Part shown: positions 6,335-13,835 of the stretch, in pieces | Numbering within the stretch: the first letter of the stretch is position 1 | How the letters are laid out: every line of letters starts with the position of its first letter | Assembly: GCA_900542255.1 (NCBI GenBank) | Contig: UQMR01000045.1 | Span: 1 to 18,584 of the forward strand | From: an uncultured Porphyromonadaceae bacterium | Lineage (GTDB): Bacteria; Bacteroidota; Bacteroidia; Bacteroidales; Barnesiellaceae_A | DNA length: 18,584 nt | Direction of reading: 5' to 3' | Position numbers and translations under genes: made by a program | Notes under the pieces: model-generated | Told to the model about the DNA's origin: nothing | Seen by the model: the letters and a program-made list of their open reading frames with translations, nothing else | The model's database searches: none

Positions 6335-8512
6335 ATGAAACGAATTATCGCAGGCATTCTCATTGCCCTCACCACACTGACCGCTGCAACTGCGGCCAAG
6401 CTCGACTTGCGCGACATCACCGACAATGTATTCAAAGGCGAAAAGGTATCGCAAATCACCCCGCTGAAAGACGGCATACACTACGTTGCCTCTAACAGCG
6501 ACAACACCCGTATAGAGAAATACGACTATCGCACGGGGAAGGTCGTGGCTACGCTTTTCGATGTAAATACGGCACGTGAATGCAAGCTGAAATCGTTCGA
6601 CGGCTATGCACTGAGCGACGACGAAACACGCCTGCTCATATATGCCGACAGCGAGCCGATATACCGCCGTTCGTTCAAGGCAAACTATTACACCTTCGAG
6701 ATAAAACGCAACCTGCTCAAACCCCTCTCGGATGGTGGCAAGCAGCAAGCTGCCGTCTATTCGCCCAACGGCCGCATGGTAGCCTTTGTACGCGACAACA
6801 ACATATACTTGAAAAAACTCGATTACGGTACCGAAATCGCCGTCACCCGCGATGGTGAGAAGAACAAAATCATCAACGGGGTCCCCGATTGGGTATATGA
6901 AGAGGAGTTTGGCTTCTCGTCGGCCATGCAATGGAGCAGCGACAGCGAGTTGCTCTCGTTTATCCGCTTCGACGAGACAGCGGTCAAGCAATTCTCCTTC
7001 CCGCTCTACGGCTCTTACAGCCCCGACTACCCGCAATACGAACTCTATCCCGGCAACATGCAATATAAATATCCCGTAGCCGGCGAGACCAATTCGCGGG
7101 TATCGGTAATCACCTATACGGTAGAGACCCGCGCGCTGAAACAACACGACATACCGGCAGCCTCCGACGGTTATATACCTCGCATATTTGCCATGCCCGA
7201 GGCCGACTGTCTGGCCGTTGTCACGCTCAACCGCACACAAAACCAACTCTGCTTATACCGGCTCAACGCCCGCTCAGGCGTAACGCGCCTGCTCATAGAA
7301 GACCGCGACGAAGCATGGATAGACGAAAAGGTTCTCGACATGTTTGTCTTCTATCCCGACTTCTTTACCTTTGCCAGCGACCGCGACGGATACCTGCGCA
7401 TATACAAATGCAACAACAACGGTATCATACAACATGCCATATCGCCCGAACGTGAGGAGGTAACCGATTTCTTGGGATACAACCCTGCGACACAAACCTT
7501 CTATTGCCAGGCCACGGCCGGAGCCCTCAACCGGGCCATATACCGCTATGACAGCAAAAACGGCATCGTAAACCTCACACCCGGGAAAGGCACGCACTCG
7601 GCCCTGTTCAATCCTACCTGCACATATTATATACACGGATACAACTCTGCCACCCAAGTGCCCACATACACATTGTGCAACGCCGCCGGCAAAGAGATAC
7701 GCCCCATCGTAGAGAATACCGCTCTTGCAGAGAAAGTGGCCCAAACCACCCTTCCTACAAAGGAGTTTTTCACCATGACCAACGGCAACGGGACGATACT
7801 GAACGGCTACATCGTCAAGCCCTCCTCCTTCGACCCGTCGCACAAATACCCGGTCGTACTCAACCAGTATAGCGGGCCGGGCTCACAACAGGTACTCGAC
7901 AAATGGGAAATCGACTGGTATCACTACCTGGCCGAGCAAGGGTATATCGTCATCTGCGTCGACGGGCGCGGCACAGGAGGCCGCGGCAAAGCCTTCGAGA
8001 CGACTGTTTACCAACAACTCGGCCGTTACGAGACGCAAGACCAGATAGCCGCAGCCCGATATGCCGCCTCACTGCCCTACGTCGATGCCGACAAGATAGG
8101 CATCTGGGGATGGAGTTACGGCGGTTATGAGACTCTTATGGCCATGACAACCGGAGGCGGCGTTTTCGCTGCCGGCATAGCCATAGCACCTGTCACCGAC
8201 TGGCGTTACTACGACACAATATATGCCGAGCGTTACATGCGCACACCTAACGAGAATACCGAGGGTTACCGTTACGGGGCACCCGTGACACATGCCGCCG
8301 GATTGCAAGGCGACCTGCTCATCATCACGGGTACGGCCGACGACAACGTACACATGAGCAACACCATGGAGTTTACGGCTGCACTCATAGAGGCCGGGAA
8401 GCAATTCGACATGATGGTCTATCCCAATCAGGGACACAGCATCAACGGCGGGAACTCGCGCTACCACATATACACGCGTGTGTGCAAATTCTTCAACGAA
8501 AAGCTGAAATAG
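6335..8512 (+). CDS. dpp4: Dipeptidyl peptidase IV (S9B prolyl oligopeptidase family)
   Basis: This is a serine peptidase that removes Xaa-Pro or Xaa-Ala dipeptides from peptide N-termini. It is exported and probably periplasmic. The product has 725 residues and starts with a signal peptide (MKRIIAGILIALTTLTAATA). The N-terminal part is the DPP IV beta-propeller, including the amino-terminus-binding motif DWVYEEEFG at 185-193 (Glu190/Glu191). The C-terminal alpha/beta-hydrolase domain carries the nucleophile in GWSYGG (Ser594), the acid in GTADDNVH (Asp669) and His701 in GHSING. These positions are almost the same as in the Porphyromonas gingivalis enzyme. The open frame extends upstream to 6128, but that stretch lacks family similarity and would bury the signal peptide and promoter, so 6335 is chosen. 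miaA follows 7 nt later. Confidence 0.93.
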   Translation: MKRIIAGILIALTTLTAATAAKLDLRDITDNVFKGEKVSQITPLKDGIHYVASNSDNTRIEKYDYRTGKVVATLFDVNTARECKLKSFDGYALSDDETRLLIYADSEPIYRRSFKANYYTFEIKRNLLKPLSDGGKQQAAVYSPNGRMVAFVRDNNIYLKKLDYGTEIAVTRDGEKNKIINGVPDWVYEEEFGFSSAMQWSSDSELLSFIRFDETAVKQFSFPLYGSYSPDYPQYELYPGNMQYKYPVAGETNSRVSVITYTVETRALKQHDIPAASDGYIPRIFAMPEADCLAVVTLNRTQNQLCLYRLNARSGVTRLLIEDRDEAWIDEKVLDMFVFYPDFFTFASDRDGYLRIYKCNNNGIIQHAISPEREEVTDFLGYNPATQTFYCQATAGALNRAIYRYDSKNGIVNLTPGKGTHSALFNPTCTYYIHGYNSATQVPTYTLCNAAGKEIRPIVENTALAEKVAQTTLPTKEFFTMTNGNGTILNGYIVKPSSFDPSHKYPVVLNQYSGPGSQQVLDKWEIDWYHYLAEQGYIVICVDGRGTGGRGKAFETTVYQQLGRYETQDQIAAARYAASLPYVDADKIGIWGWSYGGYETLMAMTTGGGVFAAGIAIAPVTDWRYYDTIYAERYMRTPNENTEGYRYGAPVTHAAGLQGDLLIITGTADDNVHMSNTMEFTAALIEAGKQFDMMVYPNQGHSINGGNSRYHIYTRVCKFFNEKLK

Positions 8513-8519
8513 CCCATCT

Positions 8520-9455
8520 ATGCTCGACCTCATCGCCATCGTAGGCCCTACCGCATCGGGCAAGACCACACTTGCCGTTGCCGTAGCACAGCGGTTAGAT
8601 ACCGAAATCATCAGTGCCGACTCCCGGCAAATATACCGGGGCATGGATATAGGTACAGGCAAAGACCTCGGCGAATACAGGGTTGGGGAAACGACTATCC
8701 CCTACCACCTCATAGACATTTGCCCGGCAGGCTATCGTTATAACCTATATGAGTATGTACGCGATTTCAAAGCCGTATATGCCGACATGCTCTCACGAGG
8801 CAAACAGCCGCTTCTGTGCGGAGGGACCGGGTTATATGTAGAAACCGTACTCAAAGGGTATGCCCTGCCGCCTGTACCCGAGAACCCCGAGCTGCGCGCC
8901 GCCCTGCAAGACAAATCGCTCGACGAACTGACCGCCATGCTGCAACAATACAAAACGTTGCACAACACGACCGATACCGATACCTGCAAGCGCGCCATCC
9001 GTGCCATTGAGATTGCCGAATATTACAGCCGACAGCCTGCCGAGGTGCTGCAACCGCGCCCTATGGGCAACGCCCTGGTCGTAGGTATAGAGATTGAGCG
9101 CGACCTCAGACGGGCCCGTATCAGCCACCGCCTCAGACAACGCTTGCAGGAGGGTATGATTGAGGAGGTGAAATCCTTACTGGAAAGCGGCATTCCCCCG
9201 GAATCGCTCATTTACTATGGCCTCGAATACAAATTCGTCACCGAGTACCTCATCGGGGAAACATCGTATAACGAAATGGTGGAAAGGCTCGAAATAGCCA
9301 TCCACCAATTCGCCAAACGCCAGATGACATGGTTCAGGGGGATGGAGCGTCGCGGCATCCCCATCCATTGGATAGACGCTACCCTGCCCACCGACGAGAA
9401 AGTAGAGCTCATACTCGACCTCGTGCAACAACAAGAGGCAATGCAACATCGATAA
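8520..9455 (+). CDS. miaA: tRNA dimethylallyltransferase (MiaA family)
   Basis: This enzyme transfers a dimethylallyl group to N6 of A37 in tRNAs that read U-starting codons. The 311-residue product has the P-loop GPTASGKTT at residues 9-17, the substrate-binding SADSRQIYRGMDIGTGK segment near 38-54, LLCGGTGLYVE near 98-108, CKRAIRAIEI, and a terminal QFAKRQMTWFRGM segment. The IGTGKDLGEY and IPYHLIDICPAGYRYN wording resembles a MiaA subgroup that, as I recall, is found in Bacteroidetes genomes, sometimes beside a second, canonical MiaA. The family call is firm, but whether this is the only MiaA cannot be told here. It is probably co-transcribed with the upstream peptidase gene, and a palindromic hairpin follows 13 nt after its stop. 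Confidence 0.9.
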   Translation: MLDLIAIVGPTASGKTTLAVAVAQRLDTEIISADSRQIYRGMDIGTGKDLGEYRVGETTIPYHLIDICPAGYRYNLYEYVRDFKAVYADMLSRGKQPLLCGGTGLYVETVLKGYALPPVPENPELRAALQDKSLDELTAMLQQYKTLHNTTDTDTCKRAIRAIEIAEYYSRQPAEVLQPRPMGNALVVGIEIERDLRRARISHRLRQRLQEGMIEEVKSLLESGIPPESLIYYGLEYKFVTEYLIGETSYNEMVERLEIAIHQFAKRQMTWFRGMERRGIPIHWIDATLPTDEKVELILDLVQQQEAMQHR

Positions 9456-9468
9456 CCCGATATAGACT

Positions 9469-9492
9469 ACCCTGCACAACGTTGTGCAGGGT
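9469..9492. terminator. Perfect 24-bp palindrome between convergent miaA and the lipoprotein gene
   Basis: ACCCTGCACAAC (9469-9480) is followed directly by its exact reverse complement (9481-9492). As RNA it would form a stem of about 9-10 bp with a tight loop. No T-run follows on either strand. The position 14 nt after miaA and about 120 nt after the end of the opposing gene favours a bidirectional terminator, although a dyad protein-binding site is possible. The remaining spacer to 9614 shows no supportable gene. Confidence 0.5.
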
Positions 9493-9614
9493 GGCCGTAT
9501 TTCGCCATGAACGCCTTTTTATCTGCGACCTGTACGACAACCCTGCTGGAAGGGATAAGCTCTATACCAAAATAAAATTTCTACACGAGGTTATTCTTCT
9601 GTCCCCTTATTGCA

Positions 9615-10598
9615 TCAGTTTATGACGGGAAACTCTATGGTCTCGCTCTCTTCGTTCCACGCCTCTATCGTGAAATCGCCGGGACTGCCGTCGGGCAATA
9701 TCTTACCCACCACGATATTGAGCGTAAGGCGCGTATTGGGCGACAGCGTCGATGTAAGCGACTGGGAAAGGGTATGTTGCGTGCCGTCGGCCAAGGTGAT
9801 GATGAGATTGAGCTGAGGACTGGGTGCCGACGGGAAAAGCATTACCGTAGCGTTGCTCATCACCTCGCCGTTTGACGAGCGCGACAAGTCGAATGCCACA
9901 GTCTTGGTCATATTTACAGCCTCGGCAGTATAAAAGTTGAGTTTCTCGGCAATACCGTTTATTTCTACCTTCATGCTTACAACCGCATCCGAAAATACGG
10001 AGTTATCGGACTGTGTCACCACGACCTTCAATCCCGAACCTACCCGTGTAAGCGAGGCTTGCAAATCTTCGCTCCCGATGTTGGCAGGCCGTACGGCATG
10101 AACAAGGTCATACACCGGTTTATATGTGCCGTCGCCGTTGGGACGCAAAGAAAAATACAACTCCGAAAGATCGGCACCCTTCGTAAGCCCGGGAGAGACG
10201 ATGGCAGGCTCGTTGTAAATAGGCTCTTCATACTTGGGAGTACCCCAATACACCATATTATAAGTACCGATAGGCAGGTGCAGCTCCCGGTTGTTCTTAC
10301 CGTAAACCGAACCATCGACAACGACATAATACCCATTGAATATCGTAAGGCTTCCATTCATATAATTACCGAAATATACCGATGAATTTTCGTTACACGG
10401 ATATATTTCAAGAATACCTGTAAAGAGGCTCGGAGCGAGCGGGTCGGCAACCGACATACGCAATTGAGGTGTAACAAGAGAGGCCGGTGCAGGCTCGTTC
10501 CCCGAGGAATCAGTCTGGGGCTCATCCTTGCTATCTTTGCAACATGCAGTAAAGAGCATCAAAAAACACAAGGCCGCGATAGAGACATTTTTCATCAT
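9615..10598 (-). CDS. Putative surface lipoprotein of unknown function (possibly fimbrillin-related)
   Basis: I do not recognise the family with confidence. The 327-residue product begins with a lipoprotein signal (MMKNVSIAALCFLMLFTAC); Cys19 is the likely lipidated residue. It is followed by CKDSKDEP, a lysine/acid-rich stretch like the surface-export signal of Bacteroidetes lipoproteins. A Ser/Pro/Glu-rich linker of about 20 residues leads into a region rich in beta-strands, with an ADLSELYFSLRP segment, a GSGLKVVVTQSD strand, and a C-terminal half ending in LSPNTRLTLNIVVGKI. That pattern loosely recalls FimB/Mfa2-type fimbrillin-associated anchors, but no diagnostic motif fixes it. It is a single gene, divergent from porQ and convergent with miaA. 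The start could also be the second methionine (10595). A weak -7-like TAACTTTA lies at 10612-10619. Confidence 0.75.
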   Translation of the reverse strand: MMKNVSIAALCFLMLFTACCKDSKDEPQTDSSGNEPAPASLVTPQLRMSVADPLAPSLFTGILEIYPCNENSSVYFGNYMNGSLTIFNGYYVVVDGSVYGKNNRELHLPIGTYNMVYWGTPKYEEPIYNEPAIVSPGLTKGADLSELYFSLRPNGDGTYKPVYDLVHAVRPANIGSEDLQASLTRVGSGLKVVVTQSDNSVFSDAVVSMKVEINGIAEKLNFYTAEAVNMTKTVAFDLSRSSNGEVMSNATVMLFPSAPSPQLNLIITLADGTQHTLSQSLTSTLSPNTRLTLNIVVGKILPDGSPGDFTIEAWNEESETIEFPVIN

Positions 10599-11071
10599 TG
10601 TATTACATAATTAAAGTTACACACTACGGCTCATGCGCCTGCCATAAAAAGGACAACAGCGCGGCGCCGCACGTCATATACAACACACGACACATAATAA
10701 AAGTTGTGCCATACTGCTTTTTTACATCTCCACTCGCGATATACCTATCGTCCCTATTCAAGCCCGTCTCGGGCAGAAGCAGATAGGGCTTCAATAAAAA
10801 TAAAGCAGCAATCACATACTTTCGAGACAAAAACTCCGTTTATATGGTATTCGGTAAAAGAGAATGTGCTGCAATGAGCAACCTGCAATGTTACCATCGA
10901 GGCAAAAACCGATTTTTAACCAAACACCGACTTGCCCGATTCTTATCGACTTGCACTTCTCTTGCGACAGCACGCATCACTGGCGGTTACGAAATTTTTC
11001 ATTTTACCACAACCGCCAACGCGAAATTGAGTACTTTTGCAATTTGTAAACCGATGCCCGAGAATACGACA
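10599..11071. other. 473-bp divergent spacer between the lipoprotein gene and porQ
   Basis: I find no supportable coding sequence here. Open frames exist (for example from 10844), but they run into porQ without family similarity or a signal peptide. Notable content is a set of overlapping inverted repeats at 10752-10791 (CCCTAT/ATAGGG, AAGCCC/GGGCTT and GCCCG/CGGGC, mutually exclusive), an octamer CGACTTGC repeated at 10928 and 10947, and the porQ promoter near the right end. A near-match to the -7 element, TACTTTCG, at 10817-10824 might drive a short rightward transcript. Confidence 0.5.
11032..11039 (+). promoter_or_regulatory. -7 promoter element of the porQ-cmk-ispH unit
   Basis: TACTTTTG is an exact TAnnTTTG match. 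Transcription would start near 11045, about 27 nt before the ATG at 11072 and only about 9 nt before the alternative ATG at 11054. This supports 11072. No clear TTTG is seen 19-21 nt upstream. Confidence 0.55.
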
Positions 11072-12100
11072 ATGAGATATAAACTCGCTACGCGAACCCT
11101 CGTTGCAGCCCTGTTGCTGCTGCTTCCTTTTACGGGATATTGCCAGGAAGGCCGTACATCGTATGACTTCCTCAACATTACCCCCTCGGCGCATGCCTAC
11201 GCCCTCGGCGGTAACAATATCTCCATCATAGAAGAGGACATCACCCTTATCAATAACAACCCCGCACTATTAGGCCCCGAGATGGATATGAAATGGGGCA
11301 TCAACTACATGATGTATGTGGCGGGCATACATTTTGCCGGCACAACATTCGGTATTGCCACCTCGGAGCGCGGAGCCCTCGCAGCCGGCATACAGTATTA
11401 CGGCTACGGGTCGATGCCTCTCACCGACGAGACAGGACAGGTTTTGGGCAATTTCAACCCGCAAGATATACAAATACAATGTGCCTATTCTCACGACATC
11501 TATGAGGGCTTGCGGGGCGGTGCGATGCTCAAATTCGTCTATTCGAACTACGAACAATATACCGCCATGGCTTTGGCCGTAGACTTGGGACTCAATTATT
11601 ACAACTCGGAGAAAGAGTATTCGCTCTCGCTGGTAGCCCGCAACCTCGGCGGCCAACTCAAACGCTATGCAAACGTCTACGGCAATCTTCCGTGGGATAT
11701 ATGTTTCGGTTACTCGCAAATACTCAACAATACTCCTGTGCGCATCTCCATCACCGCGCATGACTTGTGGAGATGGAAGATTCCATACCCCACAACAACC
11801 GACAACGGCGAAGGCATCGTGACGAACGACAAATTCTTCGAGCACTTTTTCCGCCACCTCATCTTCGGCGTAGAATATCTATTCAGCAATAATTTTTACC
11901 TCGGCATAGGATACAACTATAAGACGGCAAGCGACATGCGTACCGATAACCGATATTTCCTGTCGGGATTCAGCATAGGCGGCGGTATCAAGGTAAAAAT
12001 GTTCTCGCTCGATGTGGCGGTAGCAAGCCACCACGTTTCGGGGACCACCCTGATGCTGAACTTGACAACGAGTATAGGCGACTTCCTCAACCGACGATAA
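11072..12100 (+). CDS. porQ: PorQ-like outer-membrane protein (type IX secretion-associated family)
   Basis: PorQ belongs to the PorV/PorQ outer-membrane barrel group. In Porphyromonas gingivalis it is needed for type IX secretion and surface display of cargo. The 342-residue product starts with a signal peptide (MRYKLATRTLVAALLLLLPF) ending near GYC before QEG. The diagnostic N-terminal segment follows: YDFLNITPSAHAYALGG, then NNISIIEEDITLINNNPALLG, and then amphipathic beta-strands to the end, as in a barrel. The family length is normal. An in-frame ATG at 11054 and earlier ones are rejected because of promoter position and lack of similarity. cmk follows 20 nt later, and the porQ-cmk-ispH order also occurs in P. 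gingivalis. No other secretion gene is present here, so activity of the full pathway cannot be inferred. Confidence 0.85.
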   Translation: MRYKLATRTLVAALLLLLPFTGYCQEGRTSYDFLNITPSAHAYALGGNNISIIEEDITLINNNPALLGPEMDMKWGINYMMYVAGIHFAGTTFGIATSERGALAAGIQYYGYGSMPLTDETGQVLGNFNPQDIQIQCAYSHDIYEGLRGGAMLKFVYSNYEQYTAMALAVDLGLNYYNSEKEYSLSLVARNLGGQLKRYANVYGNLPWDICFGYSQILNNTPVRISITAHDLWRWKIPYPTTTDNGEGIVTNDKFFEHFFRHLIFGVEYLFSNNFYLGIGYNYKTASDMRTDNRYFLSGFSIGGGIKVKMFSLDVAVASHHVSGTTLMLNLTTSIGDFLNRR

Positions 12101-12120
12101 TCTCATCAACCCCAGCAATT

Positions 12121-12834
12121 ATGGAAACACCCCGTATCATCATAGCCATCGACGGCTTCTCATCGTGCGGCAAAAGCACCATGGCCAAAGACCTTGCCCG
12201 ACGCATAGGCTACACGTATATAGACAGTGGCGCCATGTACCGCGCCGTTACGCTCTATTGCTTGCAGAACGGCATCATTACCGGCGACTCGGTAGAGAGC
12301 GACCGCCTCGAAAAGGAGATAGACAACCTGCACATTACATTTGCCGCCGATGCTGAAAGCGGCAAGCAGTGCACCTACCTCAACGACGTATGCGTCGAAC
12401 AAGCCATACGTAGCATGGAGGTGTCGCGGCACGTCAGTACGGTGAGCAAACTGGCGTTTGTGCGCACGGCTCTCGTCGATGCCCAACGCCGCATAGGCGA
12501 GAAGAAAGGCATCGTCATGGACGGCCGCGATATAGGCACAACCGTTTTTCCCGATGCCGAGTTGAAGATATTCGTCACCGCATCGGCCCGTACCCGCGCA
12601 CAACGCCGGGCCGACGAGATGAACGCGGCCGGTACGCCGGTAAATATCGATGAGATAGAACAAAACATCGCACAACGCGACCACAACGACCTCACCCGCG
12701 AGATAAGCCCGTTGCGCAAGGCCGATGATGCCATAGAACTCGACAACTCGTACATGAGCATCGACGAACAGAACGAGTGGTTGCTTGCCCGCTACCATGA
12801 AACGATAGCCCGTATAGCAAACTCCAAAGCATAA
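12121..12834 (+). CDS. cmk: Cytidylate (CMP/dCMP) kinase
   Basis: This cytoplasmic enzyme phosphorylates CMP and dCMP to the diphosphates using ATP, in pyrimidine nucleotide salvage. The 237-residue product shows the P-loop GFSSCGKST at residues 12-20, the YIDSGAMYRAVTLY CMP-binding segment near 34-47, MDGRDIGTTVFPDAELKIFV in the centre, and the R-rich lid ending in RDHNDLTREISPL. Serine and cysteine in the P-loop are usual in this family. The length is normal. It lies 20 nt after porQ and 4 nt before ispH, so the three are probably one transcript. Confidence 0.96.
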   Translation: METPRIIIAIDGFSSCGKSTMAKDLARRIGYTYIDSGAMYRAVTLYCLQNGIITGDSVESDRLEKEIDNLHITFAADAESGKQCTYLNDVCVEQAIRSMEVSRHVSTVSKLAFVRTALVDAQRRIGEKKGIVMDGRDIGTTVFPDAELKIFVTASARTRAQRRADEMNAAGTPVNIDEIEQNIAQRDHNDLTREISPLRKADDAIELDNSYMSIDEQNEWLLARYHETIARIANSKA

Positions 12835-12838
12835 CGTC

Positions 12839-13720
12839 ATGGCAACGGTAGAGATAGACAAGAACTCGGGGTTCTGTTTCGGTGTAGTCACAGCCATACG
12901 GGCTGCCGAAGAGGAACTGGACAAAAGCGGCCGACTATACTGCCTGGGCGACATCGTGCATAACAGCAACGAAGTAGAACGGCTCAGAGCCAAAGGTCTC
13001 ATCACCATCGACCATGAAGAGTTGCGCCGCCTGCATAACGTCAAGGTGCTGTTGCGGGCCCACGGCGAACCGCCCGAAACCTACCGCATAGCCCGCGAGA
13101 ACAACATCACCATCATCGATGCCACCTGCCCCGTAGTATTGCAGTTACAAAAGAAAATAAAGAAAAGCTACGATGCAAGGCGCAACCAGGAAGACCAGAT
13201 ACTCATATACGGCAAAGCGGGACACGCCGAGGTAAACGGGCTCGTGGGACAGACCAACGGCGAGGCCATTGTCATAGAGAAGACCGAAGACCTCGCGAAG
13301 GTCGACTTCACGAAGCACATTACCCTCTACTCGCAAACCACCAAATCGGTAGAGCACTTTGCCGAGATGGTGTCGCTCATCAAAGAGCATACGAAAGAGG
13401 GCGACTTCGAGTGGTACGACACGATATGCCGGCAGGTAGCCAACCGCATTCCCAACATACGCGAGTTTGCCCGGCATCACGACCTCATCCTCTTTGTATG
13501 CGGCAAAAAGAGCTCAAACGGCAAAGTGCTTTATGAAGAGTGCCGCGCCATAAACAAGAGCACGCACATGGTATCGGACATAGAGGAGCTCGACCCCGCA
13601 TGGCTCACCGGAAAAGAGAATATAGGCATCTGCGGCGCTACCTCGACGCCCCGCTGGCTCATGGCGCAATTCCAGTCGCGCATAGAGAGCCTGCTCGGCA
13701 TACAACCGTCCGACACCTGA
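12839..13720 (+). CDS. ispH: 4-hydroxy-3-methylbut-2-enyl diphosphate reductase
   Basis: This is the last enzyme of the MEP isoprenoid pathway. It reduces HMBPP to IPP and DMAPP with an oxygen-sensitive iron-sulfur cluster. The 293-residue product has the three cluster ligands at expected spacing: Cys13 in GFCFGV, Cys97 in DATCPVV and Cys197 in DTICRQVANR. The proton relay Glu131 sits in GHAEV, and the terminal GATSTP substrate-binding motif is present. A basic stretch, KKIKKSYDARRNQED, occurs in the middle. It starts 4 nt after cmk. The product DMAPP is also the prenyl donor for MiaA, encoded 3.4 kb upstream. Two hairpins follow. Confidence 0.97.
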   Translation: MATVEIDKNSGFCFGVVTAIRAAEEELDKSGRLYCLGDIVHNSNEVERLRAKGLITIDHEELRRLHNVKVLLRAHGEPPETYRIARENNITIIDATCPVVLQLQKKIKKSYDARRNQEDQILIYGKAGHAEVNGLVGQTNGEAIVIEKTEDLAKVDFTKHITLYSQTTKSVEHFAEMVSLIKEHTKEGDFEWYDTICRQVANRIPNIREFARHHDLILFVCGKKSSNGKVLYEECRAINKSTHMVSDIEELDPAWLTGKENIGICGATSTPRWLMAQFQSRIESLLGIQPSDT

Positions 13721-13741
13721 CAACGACAACCGGAGACAATC

Positions 13742-13771
13742 TTGCCTGCGGGAGAGCATCCCGGCAGGCAA
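13742..13771. terminator. Hairpin downstream of ispH
   Basis: TTGCCTGC (13742-13749) pairs with GCAGGCAA (13764-13771). GGGA/TCCC continues the stem inward past one bulged G, leaving a 5-nt loop. It starts 22 nt after the ispH stop. There is no T-run on the plus strand, so termination may also depend on the second hairpin at 13787-13819. Confidence 0.5.
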
Positions 13772-13780
13772 CCGATATAC

Positions 13781-13819
13781 AAAAAAGCGGCTGTGGCAGA
13801 ATCTCATTGCCACAGCCGC
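13781..13819 (-). terminator. Rho-independent terminator of the iorA-iorB-aminotransferase-CoA-transferase operon
   Basis: GCGGCTGTGGCA (13787-13798) and TGCCACAGCCGC (13808-13819) form a perfect 12-bp stem with a 9-nt loop. On the minus strand it is followed at once by six T residues (plus 13786-13781). It begins 16 nt after the stop of the last gene of the minus-strand operon. It may also act on ispH transcripts from the other side. Confidence 0.88.
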
Positions 13820-13835
13820 ACTTGTCTGAAAAATA

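Noticed and set aside
6185..7246. Long open frame on the minus strand inside the DPP IV gene (353 codons)
   Set aside because: It is antisense to a fully conserved peptidase with intact catalytic motifs, and its translation shows no recognisable domain.
9520..9588. Possible 22-residue peptide frame between miaA and the lipoprotein gene
   Set aside because: It has no promoter, ribosome binding site, signal or similarity; a frame this short is expected by chance.
10844..11071. N-terminal extension of PorQ from the ATG at 10844
   Set aside because: The added residues lack similarity, precede the exact -7 element at 11032-11039 and would place the signal peptide about 76 residues inside the protein.
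12160..13044. 294-codon minus-strand frame across cmk and ispH
   Set aside because: It is antisense to two conserved enzymes and spans their junction; no motif is seen.
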